In this document: positions 44,248 to 53,338 of the stretch, piece by piece
Numbering within the stretch: position 1 is the first letter of the stretch
Layout of the letters: every line of letters starts with the position of its first letter
DNA from: Cedecea neteri
GTDB taxonomy: Bacteria; Pseudomonadota; Gammaproteobacteria; Enterobacterales; Enterobacteriaceae
DNA length: 64,000 bases
Direction of reading: 5' to 3'
NCBI RefSeq assembly: GCF_000758325.1
Contig: NZ_CP009459.1
Coordinates: 682,001 to 746,000 of the forward strand
Notes under the pieces: generated by a model
The model's input: the letters and a program-made list of their open reading frames with translations, nothing else
Told to the model about the DNA's origin: nothing
Databases searched by the model: none
Made by a program: the position numbers and the translations under genes

Positions 44248-45432
44248 ATGACTAACAGCAACCGAACCAAGCTCTTATGGATTAGCTTCTTCTCCTACGC
44301 CCTGACTGGCGCGTTGGTGATCGTCACCGGGATGGTGATGGGAAACATCGCAGAGTACTTTAATCTGCCGGTGTCCAGCATGAGTAATACCTTTACGTTC
44401 CTTAATGCCGGTATTTTGATCTCTATCTTCCTGAACGCCTGGCTGATGGAAATCGTGCCGCTGAAAACCCAGCTGCGCTTTGGTTTCCTGCTGATGGTAC
44501 TGGCCGTCGCTGGCCTGATCTTCGGTCATAATCTGGCTATCTTCTCCGCATCCATGTTCGTTCTGGGCCTGGTGAGCGGGATAACCATGTCGATTGGTAC
44601 CTTCCTGATCACCCACATGTATGAAGGGCGTCAGCGCGGTTCCCGCCTGCTGTTTACCGACTCCTTCTTTAGCATGGCCGGGATGATTTTCCCGATGGTC
44701 GCCGCAATCCTGCTGGCTCGCAGCATCAACTGGTACTGGGTCTACGTGTGTATCGGCCTGGTCTATGTTGCTATCTTCCTGCTGACTCTGGGCTGTGAGT
44801 TCCCGGCGTTGGGCAAGCACGCGAAGAAAGAAGACCAGCCCGTCACCAAAGAAAAATGGGGCGTTGGCGTACTGTTCCTGTCCATCGCGGCGCTGTGCTA
44901 CATCCTCGGCCAGTTGGGCTTTATTTCCTGGGTACCGGAATACGCCAAAGGGCTCGGCATGAGCATCAACGATGCCGGCAAGCTGGTGAGTGACTTCTGG
45001 ATGTCTTACATGTTCGGCATGTGGGCGTTCAGCTTCATCCTGCGTTTCTTCGACCTGCAGCGCATTCTGACCGTGCTCGCTGGTGCAGCCACCGTGCTGA
45101 TGTACCTGTTTAACCACGGTGATCCGGCTCATCTGGCCTGGTTTATTCTGTCGCTTGGTTTCTTCTCCAGCGCCATTTACACCACCATCATCACCCTGGG
45201 TTCACAGCAGACCAAAGTATCTTCACCGAAGCTGGTTAACTTTGTCCTGACCTGCGGCACCGTAGGCACCATGCTGACCTTCATCGTCACTGGCCCAATC
45301 GTGGCGCACAGCGGCCCTCTGGCTGCTCTGCATACTGCCAACGGTCTGTACGCTGTCGTCTTCGTCATGTGCCTGCTGCTTGGGTTCGTCACCAAGCACC
45401 GCCGCCATGGTGCAGAGGCTGCTGCGCACTAA
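44248..45432 (+). CDS. tsgA: MFS transporter TsgA
   Basis: A 394-residue major facilitator with 12 TM helices. It matches E. coli TsgA over its full length, starting [21 protein letters not shown] use the ATG at 44248, the family start; the frame is open five codons further. Function is unsettled; the Salmonella gene was found as sodium-selenite responsive. In E. coli nirB follows directly, but here a three-gene insertion separates them. Confidence 0.95.
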   Translation: MTNSNRTKLLWISFFSYALTGALVIVTGMVMGNIAEYFNLPVSSMSNTFTFLNAGILISIFLNAWLMEIVPLKTQLRFGFLLMVLAVAGLIFGHNLAIFSASMFVLGLVSGITMSIGTFLITHMYEGRQRGSRLLFTDSFFSMAGMIFPMVAAILLARSINWYWVYVCIGLVYVAIFLLTLGCEFPALGKHAKKEDQPVTKEKWGVGVLFLSIAALCYILGQLGFISWVPEYAKGLGMSINDAGKLVSDFWMSYMFGMWAFSFILRFFDLQRILTVLAGAATVLMYLFNHGDPAHLAWFILSLGFFSSAIYTTIITLGSQQTKVSSPKLVNFVLTCGTVGTMLTFIVTGPIVAHSGPLAALHTANGLYAVVFVMCLLLGFVTKHRRHGAEAAAH

Positions 45433-45447
45433 TCGCCCTGCGATCTA

Positions 45448-45469
45448 CCCTCTCCCAACCGGGAGGGGG
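45448..45469 (+). repeat. CCCTCTCCC/GGGAGGGGG palindrome after tsgA
   Basis: CCCTCTCCC, AACC and GGGAGGGGG form a 9-bp stem with one wobble pair. It is 15 bases after the tsgA stop and of the same type as the repeats at 34971 and 52341. Confidence 0.7.
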
Positions 45470-45607
45470 TTCCTTCACTTTCTCGCTATTATTACGCTTT
45501 TCACAATAATGAATTGCCCATAAGGCTTATTCCTGCCCATTATTGCCTGTGGCAACCTGTTTGCATCGTTCGGGGCTCTTCCCGTTCAGCCAATCAGGAA
45601 CCGATTT

Positions 45608-46225
45608 ATGAAACTCTACGACTTCCCTCTGTCTGGCCATGCTCACCGCGCTCGCCTGTTTCTTTCGCTGCTCGGCCTGCCCCATGAGCTTGTTGAGCTG
45701 GACCTGAAGGCCGGCGCGCACAAGCAGCCGGAATACCTGGCGCTCAACCCGTTTGGGCAGGTTCCTCTGCTGGACGATGAAGGCACACTGATCCCTGACT
45801 CCAACGCCATTCTTGTCTACCTGGCGAAAAAAAGTGGCCAAAGTACCTGGCTGCCGGAAGACCCAAAGGGCTCAGCAGCCGTTCAACGCTGGCTTTCAGT
45901 CGCCGCAGGAGACCTCGCCTTTGGTCCAGCCGCAGCACGCCTGGTCACGGTTTTCGGTGCCAAATTTAATCACGATGAGGTGATTGCCCGTGCTCACGTA
46001 TTCCTGGGACGCCTTGAACAGCATCTCGCCAACCGTCAATGGCTGGTCGGCGACCGCCCAACCATCGCCGACGTCGCCATTTACAGCTATACCTCCAGCG
46101 CACCCGAAGGGAATGTAGACCTCTCTGGTTATCCAGCCGTGAATACTTTCCTGCGCCGGATAGAAGCCTTGCCAGGATTTGTACCTTTCGTCAAAACGGC
46201 CGCAGGCCTTAACGCCGTTGCCTAA
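45608..46225 (+). CDS. Glutathione S-transferase family protein
   Basis: A 205-residue cytosolic GST. The N-terminal thioredoxin-fold domain (1-75) has a Ser9 near [11 protein letters not shown] that may activate glutathione, the cis-proline segment [11 protein letters not shown] and the [10 protein letters not shown] glutathione-binding motif. The C-terminal helical domain (85-200) has the N-cap motif [12 protein letters not shown]. Subclass and substrate are not identifiable. It starts the accessory trio, 24 bases before the oxidoreductase gene. This gene is absent at this place in E. coli. Confidence 0.9.
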   Translation: MKLYDFPLSGHAHRARLFLSLLGLPHELVELDLKAGAHKQPEYLALNPFGQVPLLDDEGTLIPDSNAILVYLAKKSGQSTWLPEDPKGSAAVQRWLSVAAGDLAFGPAAARLVTVFGAKFNHDEVIARAHVFLGRLEQHLANRQWLVGDRPTIADVAIYSYTSSAPEGNVDLSGYPAVNTFLRRIEALPGFVPFVKTAAGLNAVA

Positions 46226-46249
46226 TCTCACGCTTTCGGGGAGAAAAAA

Positions 46250-48316
46250 ATGAGCGAGAAGTCGACGAAGAAGCCCGTCTGGCATGAAGGTGAAATATTC
46301 CTTCAGGACAAAGTCGGCGTCACCGAACGTATGGCTGAAGTGGGCCAGCGAGTGATACGCGATTACATGCCCGAGCAGCATCGTGACTTCTACGCTCAGT
46401 TGCCTTTTATCGTCATCGGCACCGTCTCCCAGAATGGCGAAGCGTGGGCAACATTTCTGGAAGGAAAACCCGGCTTCGTAACATCTCCCACGCCAACCCG
46501 CCTGACGATTGCAGCGTCGTTGCCAGGGGAAGATCCGGCCATCGAAGGCATGGGACACAACGCATCCATTGGCCTGCTGGGAATCGAGCTTCATACCCGG
46601 CGGCGCAACCGGATGAACGGCACTCTGCAGCAGACAGAGGACGGCCTTCAGGTTGAAGTCGAACAAAGTTTCGGTAACTGCCCGCGCTATATTCAACTGC
46701 GTGAATTTACTTTTACCCGCACGCCCGGTAGCCATGCCGGTGGCCCGGTAGAGACGCTTCCCGGACTGGATGCTAAAGCAAGAGAAATGATTCAGACAGC
46801 GGATGCTTTTTTTGTCGCCTCCTGGGCAGAAAGAGAGGGTAAGAGGCAGGCCGACGTTTCCCACCGCGGTGGCAAACCAGGCTTCATCCGGGTCAGCGAC
46901 AACGGCACGCTGACTATTCCTGACTTCAACGGCAATCTCTTTTTTGCCACGCTGGGTAACATCCTGCTGAATGGCCAGGCTGGCCTGTTGTTCGTGGACT
47001 TTAACACTGGTGACATGCTGCAAATGACCGGTGAAGCCAAAGTGGTTCTGGACTCACCGGAAATCGCCGCCTTCCAGGGCGCAGAAAGGCTATGGACGTT
47101 TAAAGCCCGCCGGATTGTTCGCCGCGGCAACGCGCTTACGCTGCGCTGGAAGTTCGAGGCTGAAGGTCTTTCACCTCATTCATTAATGACAGGTAGCTGG
47201 CAGGAAGCCGCAAGCAGGATAAAAGCAGCGGAGCTCGAGGCACGCTGGCGACCTTTTCGCGTGGTAAAAACAGCCGATGAGAGCCTGTCGATCCGCTCCT
47301 TCTATCTTCAGCCGGACGATGGTGCGGGCCTGTTACCTCATCTCGCCGGACAGCACTTGCCTGTTCGCGTGAAGCTTCACGGCGCAGAAGTTCCGGCAAT
47401 CCGGACTTACACGCTTTCATCGGCTCCGTCCGACGGCTTTTATCGCATTAGCATCAAGCGGGAAGGAAGCGTCTCCAGCCACCTGCACAATAGCGTTTCC
47501 GTTGGCGATATCATTGACGTCCGTGCTCCGGCCGGTACTTTCACTCTTGACGCCCATACACAACGCCCTGCCGTACTGCTGGCAGGCGGCGTGGGCATTA
47601 CCCCGATGCTCGCCATGCTGCGGCACATTGTCTATGAAGGGTTACGCAAACAACGTATTCGACAGACGTTTCTGTTCCAGGCATCAAGACAGGTGGAAGA
47701 TCTGCCTTTTACTCAGGAGATTAACGAGCTGGTCAAGGCAGCCAAAGGTGCCGTGCAGGTGATTCGCGTCCTCAGTCAGCCTGAAAACGCTCAACCTGGC
47801 GTGGACTATGATGTTCATGGCCATATTGATATGCCGTTACTGACGAGCCACCTGCCGTTTAACGACTACGATTTCTATCTTTGCGGTCCGGCGGCGTTCA
47901 CCCAATCTCTCTATGACGGACTGCGGAAATACAACATCGGCGATGACAGAATCCATGCCGAAGCGTTTGGCCCCTCAGCGTTGGTTCGCACCACAGCCAG
48001 CCAAACGCCAAAACCTCACGCCCTGCCGTCTTCCACCAGCCCCGTACCGGTTGCTTTTATGCGTTCACTAAAAGAGGCTCGCTGGACGCCGGATTCAGGC
48101 TCGCTTTTAGAACTGGCCGAAGCTCGGGGATTAAATCCTGAATTCAGCTGCCGGGAAGGCCACTGCGGAACCTGTCGGACTAAGCTCCTCAAAGGCTCAA
48201 TCAGCTACCCGACAATCCCCTCCGCAAGCACGGCAGATGATGAGGTCCTGATTTGCTGCGCAGTTCCGGCACAACTGCCTGCGGGCGAAGAAAACCGCAT
48301 TCAGCTTGAGCTGTAA
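46250..48316 (+). CDS. Multidomain PNPOx-like/ferredoxin reductase/2Fe-2S oxidoreductase
   Basis: A 688-residue fusion. Residues about 40-290 resemble the pyridoxamine-phosphate-oxidase split-barrel family (FVASWAERE, ADVSHRGGKPGFIRV). Residues about 330-570 form a ferredoxin-NADP-reductase module with the FAD motif RTYTLSSAP (385-393), a nucleotide loop LLAGGVGITPM (433-443) and LCGPAAF (544-550). Residues about 600-688 are a plant-type [2Fe-2S] ferredoxin with Cys634, Cys639, Cys642 and Cys669 or 670. An electron path NAD(P)H to FAD to 2Fe-2S, with an FMN or heme-like site in the barrel, is inferred. The substrate is unknown. Confidence 0.88.
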   Translation: MSEKSTKKPVWHEGEIFLQDKVGVTERMAEVGQRVIRDYMPEQHRDFYAQLPFIVIGTVSQNGEAWATFLEGKPGFVTSPTPTRLTIAASLPGEDPAIEGMGHNASIGLLGIELHTRRRNRMNGTLQQTEDGLQVEVEQSFGNCPRYIQLREFTFTRTPGSHAGGPVETLPGLDAKAREMIQTADAFFVASWAEREGKRQADVSHRGGKPGFIRVSDNGTLTIPDFNGNLFFATLGNILLNGQAGLLFVDFNTGDMLQMTGEAKVVLDSPEIAAFQGAERLWTFKARRIVRRGNALTLRWKFEAEGLSPHSLMTGSWQEAASRIKAAELEARWRPFRVVKTADESLSIRSFYLQPDDGAGLLPHLAGQHLPVRVKLHGAEVPAIRTYTLSSAPSDGFYRISIKREGSVSSHLHNSVSVGDIIDVRAPAGTFTLDAHTQRPAVLLAGGVGITPMLAMLRHIVYEGLRKQRIRQTFLFQASRQVEDLPFTQEINELVKAAKGAVQVIRVLSQPENAQPGVDYDVHGHIDMPLLTSHLPFNDYDFYLCGPAAFTQSLYDGLRKYNIGDDRIHAEAFGPSALVRTTASQTPKPHALPSSTSPVPVAFMRSLKEARWTPDSGSLLELAEARGLNPEFSCREGHCGTCRTKLLKGSISYPTIPSASTADDEVLICCAVPAQLPAGEENRIQLEL

Positions 48317-48387
48317 TACCGGGATTGCGCCATACCCGGCGAATACCCGATACTGAAATTCTTTTCAGGCAGGTGATGAGGTAGTGC

Positions 48388-49278
48388 ATGGATCGTTGGC
48401 AGGCGATGAAAATTTTCGTCAAAGTCGCAGAAACCGAGAGTTTTGCCGCTGCGGCACGCCAGCTCCATATCAGTGCGCCGGTGGTCACGCGTGCGATTGC
48501 AGCTCTGGAAGAGGTCATCGGAACCCGGCTGTTTATCCGTACCACACGCACAGTGAAGCTGACCGAGCCTGGCCTGCGATATCTCAACGACTGCCGCACG
48601 ATTCTCACCAGAATAGAGGAAGCCGAGGCGGCAGCGGCAGGCTCCTATGCCACGCCGTCCGGGATCCTGTCAGTCACCGCTTCTGTGCTGTTCGGCCAGA
48701 AATTCGTCCTGCCGGTAATCACTGATTATCTTGATGCATGGCCAACCATGCGCGCCCGGTCACTGTTCGTTGATCGCCAGGTGAACATCATCGAAGAAGG
48801 CATCGATGTCGCCGTACGCATTGGGCATTTGCCCGATTCAGGGCTGACGGCAACCAAAGTCGGCACCGTGCGCCGGGTCGTTTGCGCTTCCCCAGGTTAC
48901 CTGGAAAAATACGGCACACCGTTGACGCCTGCGGACCTTAAAAACCATCGTATTGCCTCTTCAGACAGTGCGTGGGCCTCACCAGAGTGGCGCTTTGCAG
49001 GTGAGCAGCGCGTCATGATCAATGCCACGCTCCAGTGCAACAACAACGAGTCATCAATTGCCACCGCAAAAACGGGGTGGGGATTGACGCGGGTTCTGGA
49101 TTATCAGATAGCCCCGGCCCTGCGCGACGGTACACTGCAAATCGTACTAAGCGATTACGAACTTGAGCCACTCCCCATACATGTGGTGCATACCGAAGGC
49201 CGCCACGTTTCTGCCAAAGTACGCACTTTTGTTGATCTGATTGTTGCCCGACTCCGCGCGAACCCTTTGCTGAACTGA
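48388..49278 (+). CDS. LysR-family transcriptional regulator
   Basis: A 296-residue LysR-type protein. The winged HTH spans about 1-60 (FAAAARQLHISAPVVTRAIAALEEVIGTRLF), followed by a periplasmic-binding-like effector domain of the CrgA/AaeR-like group (about 88-290). GAGG lies six bases before the ATG. It lies downstream of and on the same strand as the GST-oxidoreductase pair, 71 bases away, not divergent as is most common. It likely regulates that pair. The effector is unknown. Confidence 0.9.
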   Translation: MDRWQAMKIFVKVAETESFAAAARQLHISAPVVTRAIAALEEVIGTRLFIRTTRTVKLTEPGLRYLNDCRTILTRIEEAEAAAAGSYATPSGILSVTASVLFGQKFVLPVITDYLDAWPTMRARSLFVDRQVNIIEEGIDVAVRIGHLPDSGLTATKVGTVRRVVCASPGYLEKYGTPLTPADLKNHRIASSDSAWASPEWRFAGEQRVMINATLQCNNNESSIATAKTGWGLTRVLDYQIAPALRDGTLQIVLSDYELEPLPIHVVHTEGRHVSAKVRTFVDLIVARLRANPLLN

Positions 49279-49354
49279 ATATCCTCCAACGTCTTCTGCT
49301 GGCGAAAAACCAGTCGATTCCATAACTTACAAAAACACATCAAAATCAATGATA

Positions 49355-49370
49355 TACCTCTTAATGGGTA
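49355..49370 (+). promoter_or_regulatory. NarL/NarP 7-2-7 site of the nirB promoter
   Basis: TACCTCT-TA-ATGGGTA is a 7-2-7 inverted heptamer pair. Its centre is 28 bases upstream of the FNR site centre, the same as -69.5 versus -41.5 in E. coli. It mediates nitrate/nitrite activation there. Confidence 0.8.
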
Positions 49371-49383
49371 TATAAAGGCGCAT

Positions 49384-49397
49384 TTGATTTGCATCAA
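49384..49397 (+). promoter_or_regulatory. FNR site of the nirB promoter
   Basis: TTGATTTGCATCAA matches the FNR consensus TTGATNNNNATCAA at every fixed position. A -10 region (TAAGGT, 49419-49424) fits a start near 49432, placing the site at -41.5 (class II activation under anaerobic conditions). Confidence 0.85.
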
Positions 49398-49455
49398 TAA
49401 TCACCACGGCTGAATCGTTAAGGTAGGCGATAATAGAAAAGAAATTGAGGCAATT

Positions 49456-52005
49456 ATGAGCAAAGTCAGAATCGCAGTTATCGGTAACGGCATGGTGGGC
49501 CATCGCTTTATCGAAGACTTACTTGATAAAGCCCCGCCGGACCAGTTCGACATCACCGTATTTTGTGAAGAGCCGCGTAAAGCCTACGATCGCGTGCACC
49601 TTTCTTCTTATTTCTCCCATCATACCGCTGAAGAACTCTCCCTTGTCCGCGACGGCTACTACGAAAAACATGGTGTAAAAGTACTGGTTGGCGAACGCGC
49701 CATCACCATTAATCGCCAGGAAAAAGTGATTCACTCCAATACCGGCCGCACCGTTTATTACGACAAACTGGTGATGGCGACGGGTTCTTACCCGTGGATC
49801 CCGCCGATTAAAGGCTCTGAAACCCAGGATTGCTTCGTTTACCGCACCATCGAAGATCTTAACGCTATCGAATCTTGCGCCCGCCGCAGCAAACGCGGCG
49901 CCGTCGTCGGGGGTGGCCTGCTGGGGCTGGAAGCCGCCGGGGCGCTAAAAAACCTCGGCGTGGAAACCCACGTTATCGAATTCGCGCCAATGCTGATGGC
50001 CGAACAGCTTGACCGCATGGGCGGCGAGCAGCTGCGCAGCAAAATCGAGCGTATGGGCGTGCGTGTGCATACCGGCAAAAACACCCAGGAAATCGTCCAA
50101 CAGGGCACCGAAGCGCGTAAAACTATGCGTTTTGCCGACGGCAGCGAGCTGGAAGTGGATTTCATCGTCTTCTCCACCGGTATTCGTCCGCAGGACAAGC
50201 TGGCTACGCAATGTGGGCTTGAAACGGCCCAGCGCGGCGGGATCACCATCAACGGCAAGTGCCAGACTTCCGATCCGGATATTTATGCCATCGGGGAATG
50301 TGCCAGCTGGAATAACCGCGTCTTCGGGCTCGTCGCACCCGGCTACAAAATGGCACAGGTCACGGCCGACCACCTGCTCGGCACGGAAAACACCTTTGAA
50401 GGCGCAGACATGAGCGCCAAGCTGAAACTGCTCGGCGTTGACGTCGGCGGTATCGGCGATGCTCACGCCCGCACACCTCACGCCCGCAGCTACGTTTACC
50501 TCGATGAAAGCAAAGAGGTTTACAAACGCCTGGTGGTCAGCGAAGACAACAAAACCCTGCTTGGCGCTGTGCTGGTCGGCGACACCAGCGACTACGGCAA
50601 CCTGCTGCAGCTGGTGCTGAACGCGATTGAGCTGCCGGAGAACCCGGACTCGCTGATCCTGCCGGCACACGCCAGCAGCGGCAAACCTTCTATCGGCGTC
50701 GATAAGCTGCCGGAAAGCGCGCAAATCTGCTCCTGCTTTGACGTCACCAAAGGCGACCTGATCAAAGCCATTAACAAAGGCTGCCATACCGTCGCGGCGC
50801 TGAAGGCCGAAACCAAAGCCGGAACCGGCTGCGGCGGCTGTATTCCGCTGGTGACTCAGGTGCTGAACGCCGAGCTGGCCAAAGCCGGTATCGAAGTAAA
50901 CAACAACCTGTGTGAACACTTCGCCTTCTCGCGTCAGGAGCTGTACCACCTGATCCGCGTGGAAGGGATCAAATCCTTCGACCAGCTGCTGCAAAAATAC
51001 GGCAAAGGCTACGGCTGTGAAGTGTGTAAACCCACCGTAGGTTCACTGCTGGCTTCCTGCTGGAACGACTATGTGCTGCAGCCGGAGCTAACACCGCTGC
51101 AGGACACCAACGATAACTTCCTCGGTAACATCCAGAAAGACGGCACCTACTCGGTGATCCCACGTTCAGCAGGCGGCGAAATCACGCCTGAAGGACTGAT
51201 GGAAGTGGGTCGTATCGCCCGCGAATACAACCTGTATACCAAAATCACCGGCTCTCAGCGCATCGGTCTGTTTGGCGCACAAAAGGACGATCTGCCTGAA
51301 ATCTGGCGCCAGCTGATTGAAGCCGGGTTCGAAACCGGCCACGCCTATGCCAAAGCGTTGCGTATGGCGAAAACCTGCGTCGGCAGCACCTGGTGCCGCT
51401 ACGGCGTGGGCGACAGCGTAGGCTTTGGCGTTGAACTGGAAAATCGCTACAAAGGCATTCGTACTCCGCACAAAATGAAGTTTGGCGTCTCCGGCTGTAC
51501 CCGCGAATGTGCGGAAGCGCAGGGCAAAGACGTGGGCATCATCGCCACGGAGAAGGGTTGGAACCTGTATGTTTGCGGTAACGGCGGCATGAAACCTCGC
51601 CATGCAGACCTGCTGGCGGCGGACCTCGACCACGACACCATTATCAAGTATCTCGACCGCTTCATGATGTTCTACATCCGCACCGCCGATAAACTCACCC
51701 GTACTTCCGTGTGGCTGGAGAATCTGGAAGGCGGCATTGATTACCTGCGTAGCGTGATTGTCGACGACAAGCTGGGCCTGAACGATCAGCTTGAAGCAGA
51801 GCTCAACCGCCTGCGCGAGAAAGTAATCTGCGAGTGGACAGAAACAGTGAATACGCCGCAGGCGCAGGTTCGCTTCAAACACTTTATCAACAGCCCACAG
51901 CGCGACCCGAATGTGCAAATTGTTAACGAGCGCGATCAACACCGCCCGGCCACGCCGCATGAGCGTATTCCGGTCACTCTGGTAGAAGTGGAGGAACACG
52001 CATGA
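49456..52005 (+). CDS. nirB: NADH-dependent nitrite reductase, large subunit
   Basis: An 849-residue cytoplasmic enzyme that reduces nitrite to ammonium. In order: an FAD/NADH-binding pyridine nucleotide reductase domain (GNGMVGHRF at 10; GGGLLGLEAAG near 152), a BFD-like [2Fe-2S] domain (CSCFDVTKGDL ... GTGCGGCIP) and a sulfite/nitrite reductase domain. Siroheme and [4Fe-4S] ligands are in CVGSTWCRYG and GCTRECAEAQGK. E. coli NirB has 847 residues. It overlaps nirD by four bases, and the FNR/NarL promoter lies upstream. Confidence 0.98.
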   Translation: MSKVRIAVIGNGMVGHRFIEDLLDKAPPDQFDITVFCEEPRKAYDRVHLSSYFSHHTAEELSLVRDGYYEKHGVKVLVGERAITINRQEKVIHSNTGRTVYYDKLVMATGSYPWIPPIKGSETQDCFVYRTIEDLNAIESCARRSKRGAVVGGGLLGLEAAGALKNLGVETHVIEFAPMLMAEQLDRMGGEQLRSKIERMGVRVHTGKNTQEIVQQGTEARKTMRFADGSELEVDFIVFSTGIRPQDKLATQCGLETAQRGGITINGKCQTSDPDIYAIGECASWNNRVFGLVAPGYKMAQVTADHLLGTENTFEGADMSAKLKLLGVDVGGIGDAHARTPHARSYVYLDESKEVYKRLVVSEDNKTLLGAVLVGDTSDYGNLLQLVLNAIELPENPDSLILPAHASSGKPSIGVDKLPESAQICSCFDVTKGDLIKAINKGCHTVAALKAETKAGTGCGGCIPLVTQVLNAELAKAGIEVNNNLCEHFAFSRQELYHLIRVEGIKSFDQLLQKYGKGYGCEVCKPTVGSLLASCWNDYVLQPELTPLQDTNDNFLGNIQKDGTYSVIPRSAGGEITPEGLMEVGRIAREYNLYTKITGSQRIGLFGAQKDDLPEIWRQLIEAGFETGHAYAKALRMAKTCVGSTWCRYGVGDSVGFGVELENRYKGIRTPHKMKFGVSGCTRECAEAQGKDVGIIATEKGWNLYVCGNGGMKPRHADLLAADLDHDTIIKYLDRFMMFYIRTADKLTRTSVWLENLEGGIDYLRSVIVDDKLGLNDQLEAELNRLREKVICEWTETVNTPQAQVRFKHFINSPQRDPNVQIVNERDQHRPATPHERIPVTLVEVEEHA

Positions 52006-52328
52006 GCCAGTGGACAACCGTTTGTCAGCTAGACGATATCCTGCCTGCAACCGGCGTTTGCGCCCTGGTTGGTTCGGCACAGGTGGCTATTTTCCGCCCG
52101 CGTAAAGACGAGCAGGTTTACGCCATCAGCAATATCGACCCGTTCTTTGAAGCCAGCGTGCTTTCTCGCGGACTGATTGCAGAGCATCAGGCCGAGCTGT
52201 GGGTTGCCAGCCCGCTGAAAAAGCAGCACTTCCGCCTGCGGGACGGCCTGTGCATGGAAGATGAAAGCCGCTCCGTGCCGCACTATGAAGCTCGCGTGCA
52301 GGACGGGCTGGTGCAGATAAAAGCTTAA
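52002..52328 (+). CDS. nirD: NADH-dependent nitrite reductase, small subunit
   Basis: A 108-residue Rieske-fold subunit that lacks the Cys/His ligands of true Rieske proteins, as in E. coli NirD. It starts MSQWTTVCQLDDILPATGVC. Its start overlaps the nirB stop (ATGA), which indicates coupled synthesis of the two subunits. Confidence 0.97.
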   Translation: MSQWTTVCQLDDILPATGVCALVGSAQVAIFRPRKDEQVYAISNIDPFFEASVLSRGLIAEHQAELWVASPLKKQHFRLRDGLCMEDESRSVPHYEARVQDGLVQIKA

Positions 52329-52340
52329 TACTTAAAACAA

Positions 52341-52472
52341 CCCTCACCCTGCCCTCTCCCTGAGGGAGAGGGTATCGACAGTATTCCACCCCAGGGAGTG
52401 AGGGAATCGATCGAGCAACAATAGCGACGACGGTTTTCCCCCTCTCCCTTTGGGAGAGGGTCGGGGTGAGGG
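52341..52472 (+). repeat. Paired CCCTCTCCC palindromes between nirD and nirC
   Basis: The left unit (52341-52372) reads CCCTCACCC-TG-CCCTCTCCC-TGA-GGGAGAGGG. The right unit (52440-52472) is its inverted version, ending GGGAGAGGG-TCG-GGGTGAGGG. About 67 unrelated bases lie between. This is the layout of a REP/BIME-like mosaic element and makes the nirD-nirC gap 190 bases long. It may stabilise or attenuate the transcript. Confidence 0.8.
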
Positions 52473-52518
52473 TAATTCATTTTAATTTTTATTTTTTAAC
52501 TTCATTGGGATAGCAAAA

Positions 52519-53325
52519 ATGTTCACCGACACCATCAATAAGTGTGCCGCGAATGCCACGCGCATTAACCGTCTCTCGCAGACAAACCCTCTGGGCTTCT
52601 GGGTCAGTTCCGCCATGGCTGGGGCCTACGTTGGCCTTGGCATCATCCTGATTTTTACCCTCGGTAATTTGCTCGATCCGGCCATTCGTCCACTGGTGAT
52701 GGGAGCAACCTTCGGGATCGCCCTGACGCTGGTGATTATCGCCGGTTCCGAACTGTTCACCGGCCACACCATGTTCCTGACCTTCGGCGTGAAAGCCGGC
52801 ACCATCTCCCACGGCCAGATGTGGGCAATTCTGCCGCAGACCTGGCTTGGCAATCTGGTAGGTTCAGTGTTTGTTGCACTGCTGTATAGCTGGGGCGGCG
52901 GCAGCCTGCTGCCGGTAGATACCAGTATTGTGCACACCGTCGCGCTGGCAAAAACCACTGCACCAGCGATGGTGCTGTTCTTTAAAGGGGCATTGTGTAA
53001 CTGGCTGGTTTGCCTGGCAATCTGGATGGCAATTCGTACCGAAGGGGCGGCGAAGTTCATCGCAATCTGGTGGTGCCTGCTGGCGTTTATCGCCTCCGGC
53101 TACGAACACTCCATCGCCAACATGACGCTGTTTGCCCTATCCTGGTTTGGCCATCACAGCGAAGCTTACACGCTGTCCGGCATCGGCCATAACCTACTGT
53201 GGGTCACGCTGGGGAACACCCTTTCCGGCGTGGTATTCATGGGTCTGGGTTATTGGTATGCTACGCCGAAAGCCGAACGCCCGCATCCTGCCGCCGCAGG
53301 CGCAGCGGAAACCGCCCGTAATTAA
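52519..53325 (+). CDS. nirC: Nitrite transporter NirC
   Basis: A 268-residue inner-membrane channel of the formate/nitrite transporter family with six TM helices; it imports nitrite for NirBD. Recognised from MFTDTINKCAANATRINRLS, the SELFTGHTMFL-like segment and GALCNWLVCLAIWMA (FNT signature). It is separated from nirD by the palindromic element but clearly belongs to the operon, with cysG 13 bases downstream. Confidence 0.97.
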   Translation: MFTDTINKCAANATRINRLSQTNPLGFWVSSAMAGAYVGLGIILIFTLGNLLDPAIRPLVMGATFGIALTLVIIAGSELFTGHTMFLTFGVKAGTISHGQMWAILPQTWLGNLVGSVFVALLYSWGGGSLLPVDTSIVHTVALAKTTAPAMVLFFKGALCNWLVCLAIWMAIRTEGAAKFIAIWWCLLAFIASGYEHSIANMTLFALSWFGHHSEAYTLSGIGHNLLWVTLGNTLSGVVFMGLGYWYATPKAERPHPAAAGAAETARN

Positions 53326-53338
53326 TTGAGGATTGACC

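Noticed and set aside
45433..49455. Genomic island or prophage edge around the accessory trio
   Set aside because: I found no integrase, transposase, tRNA target or flanking direct repeats, so it is described only as a gene insertion relative to E. coli.
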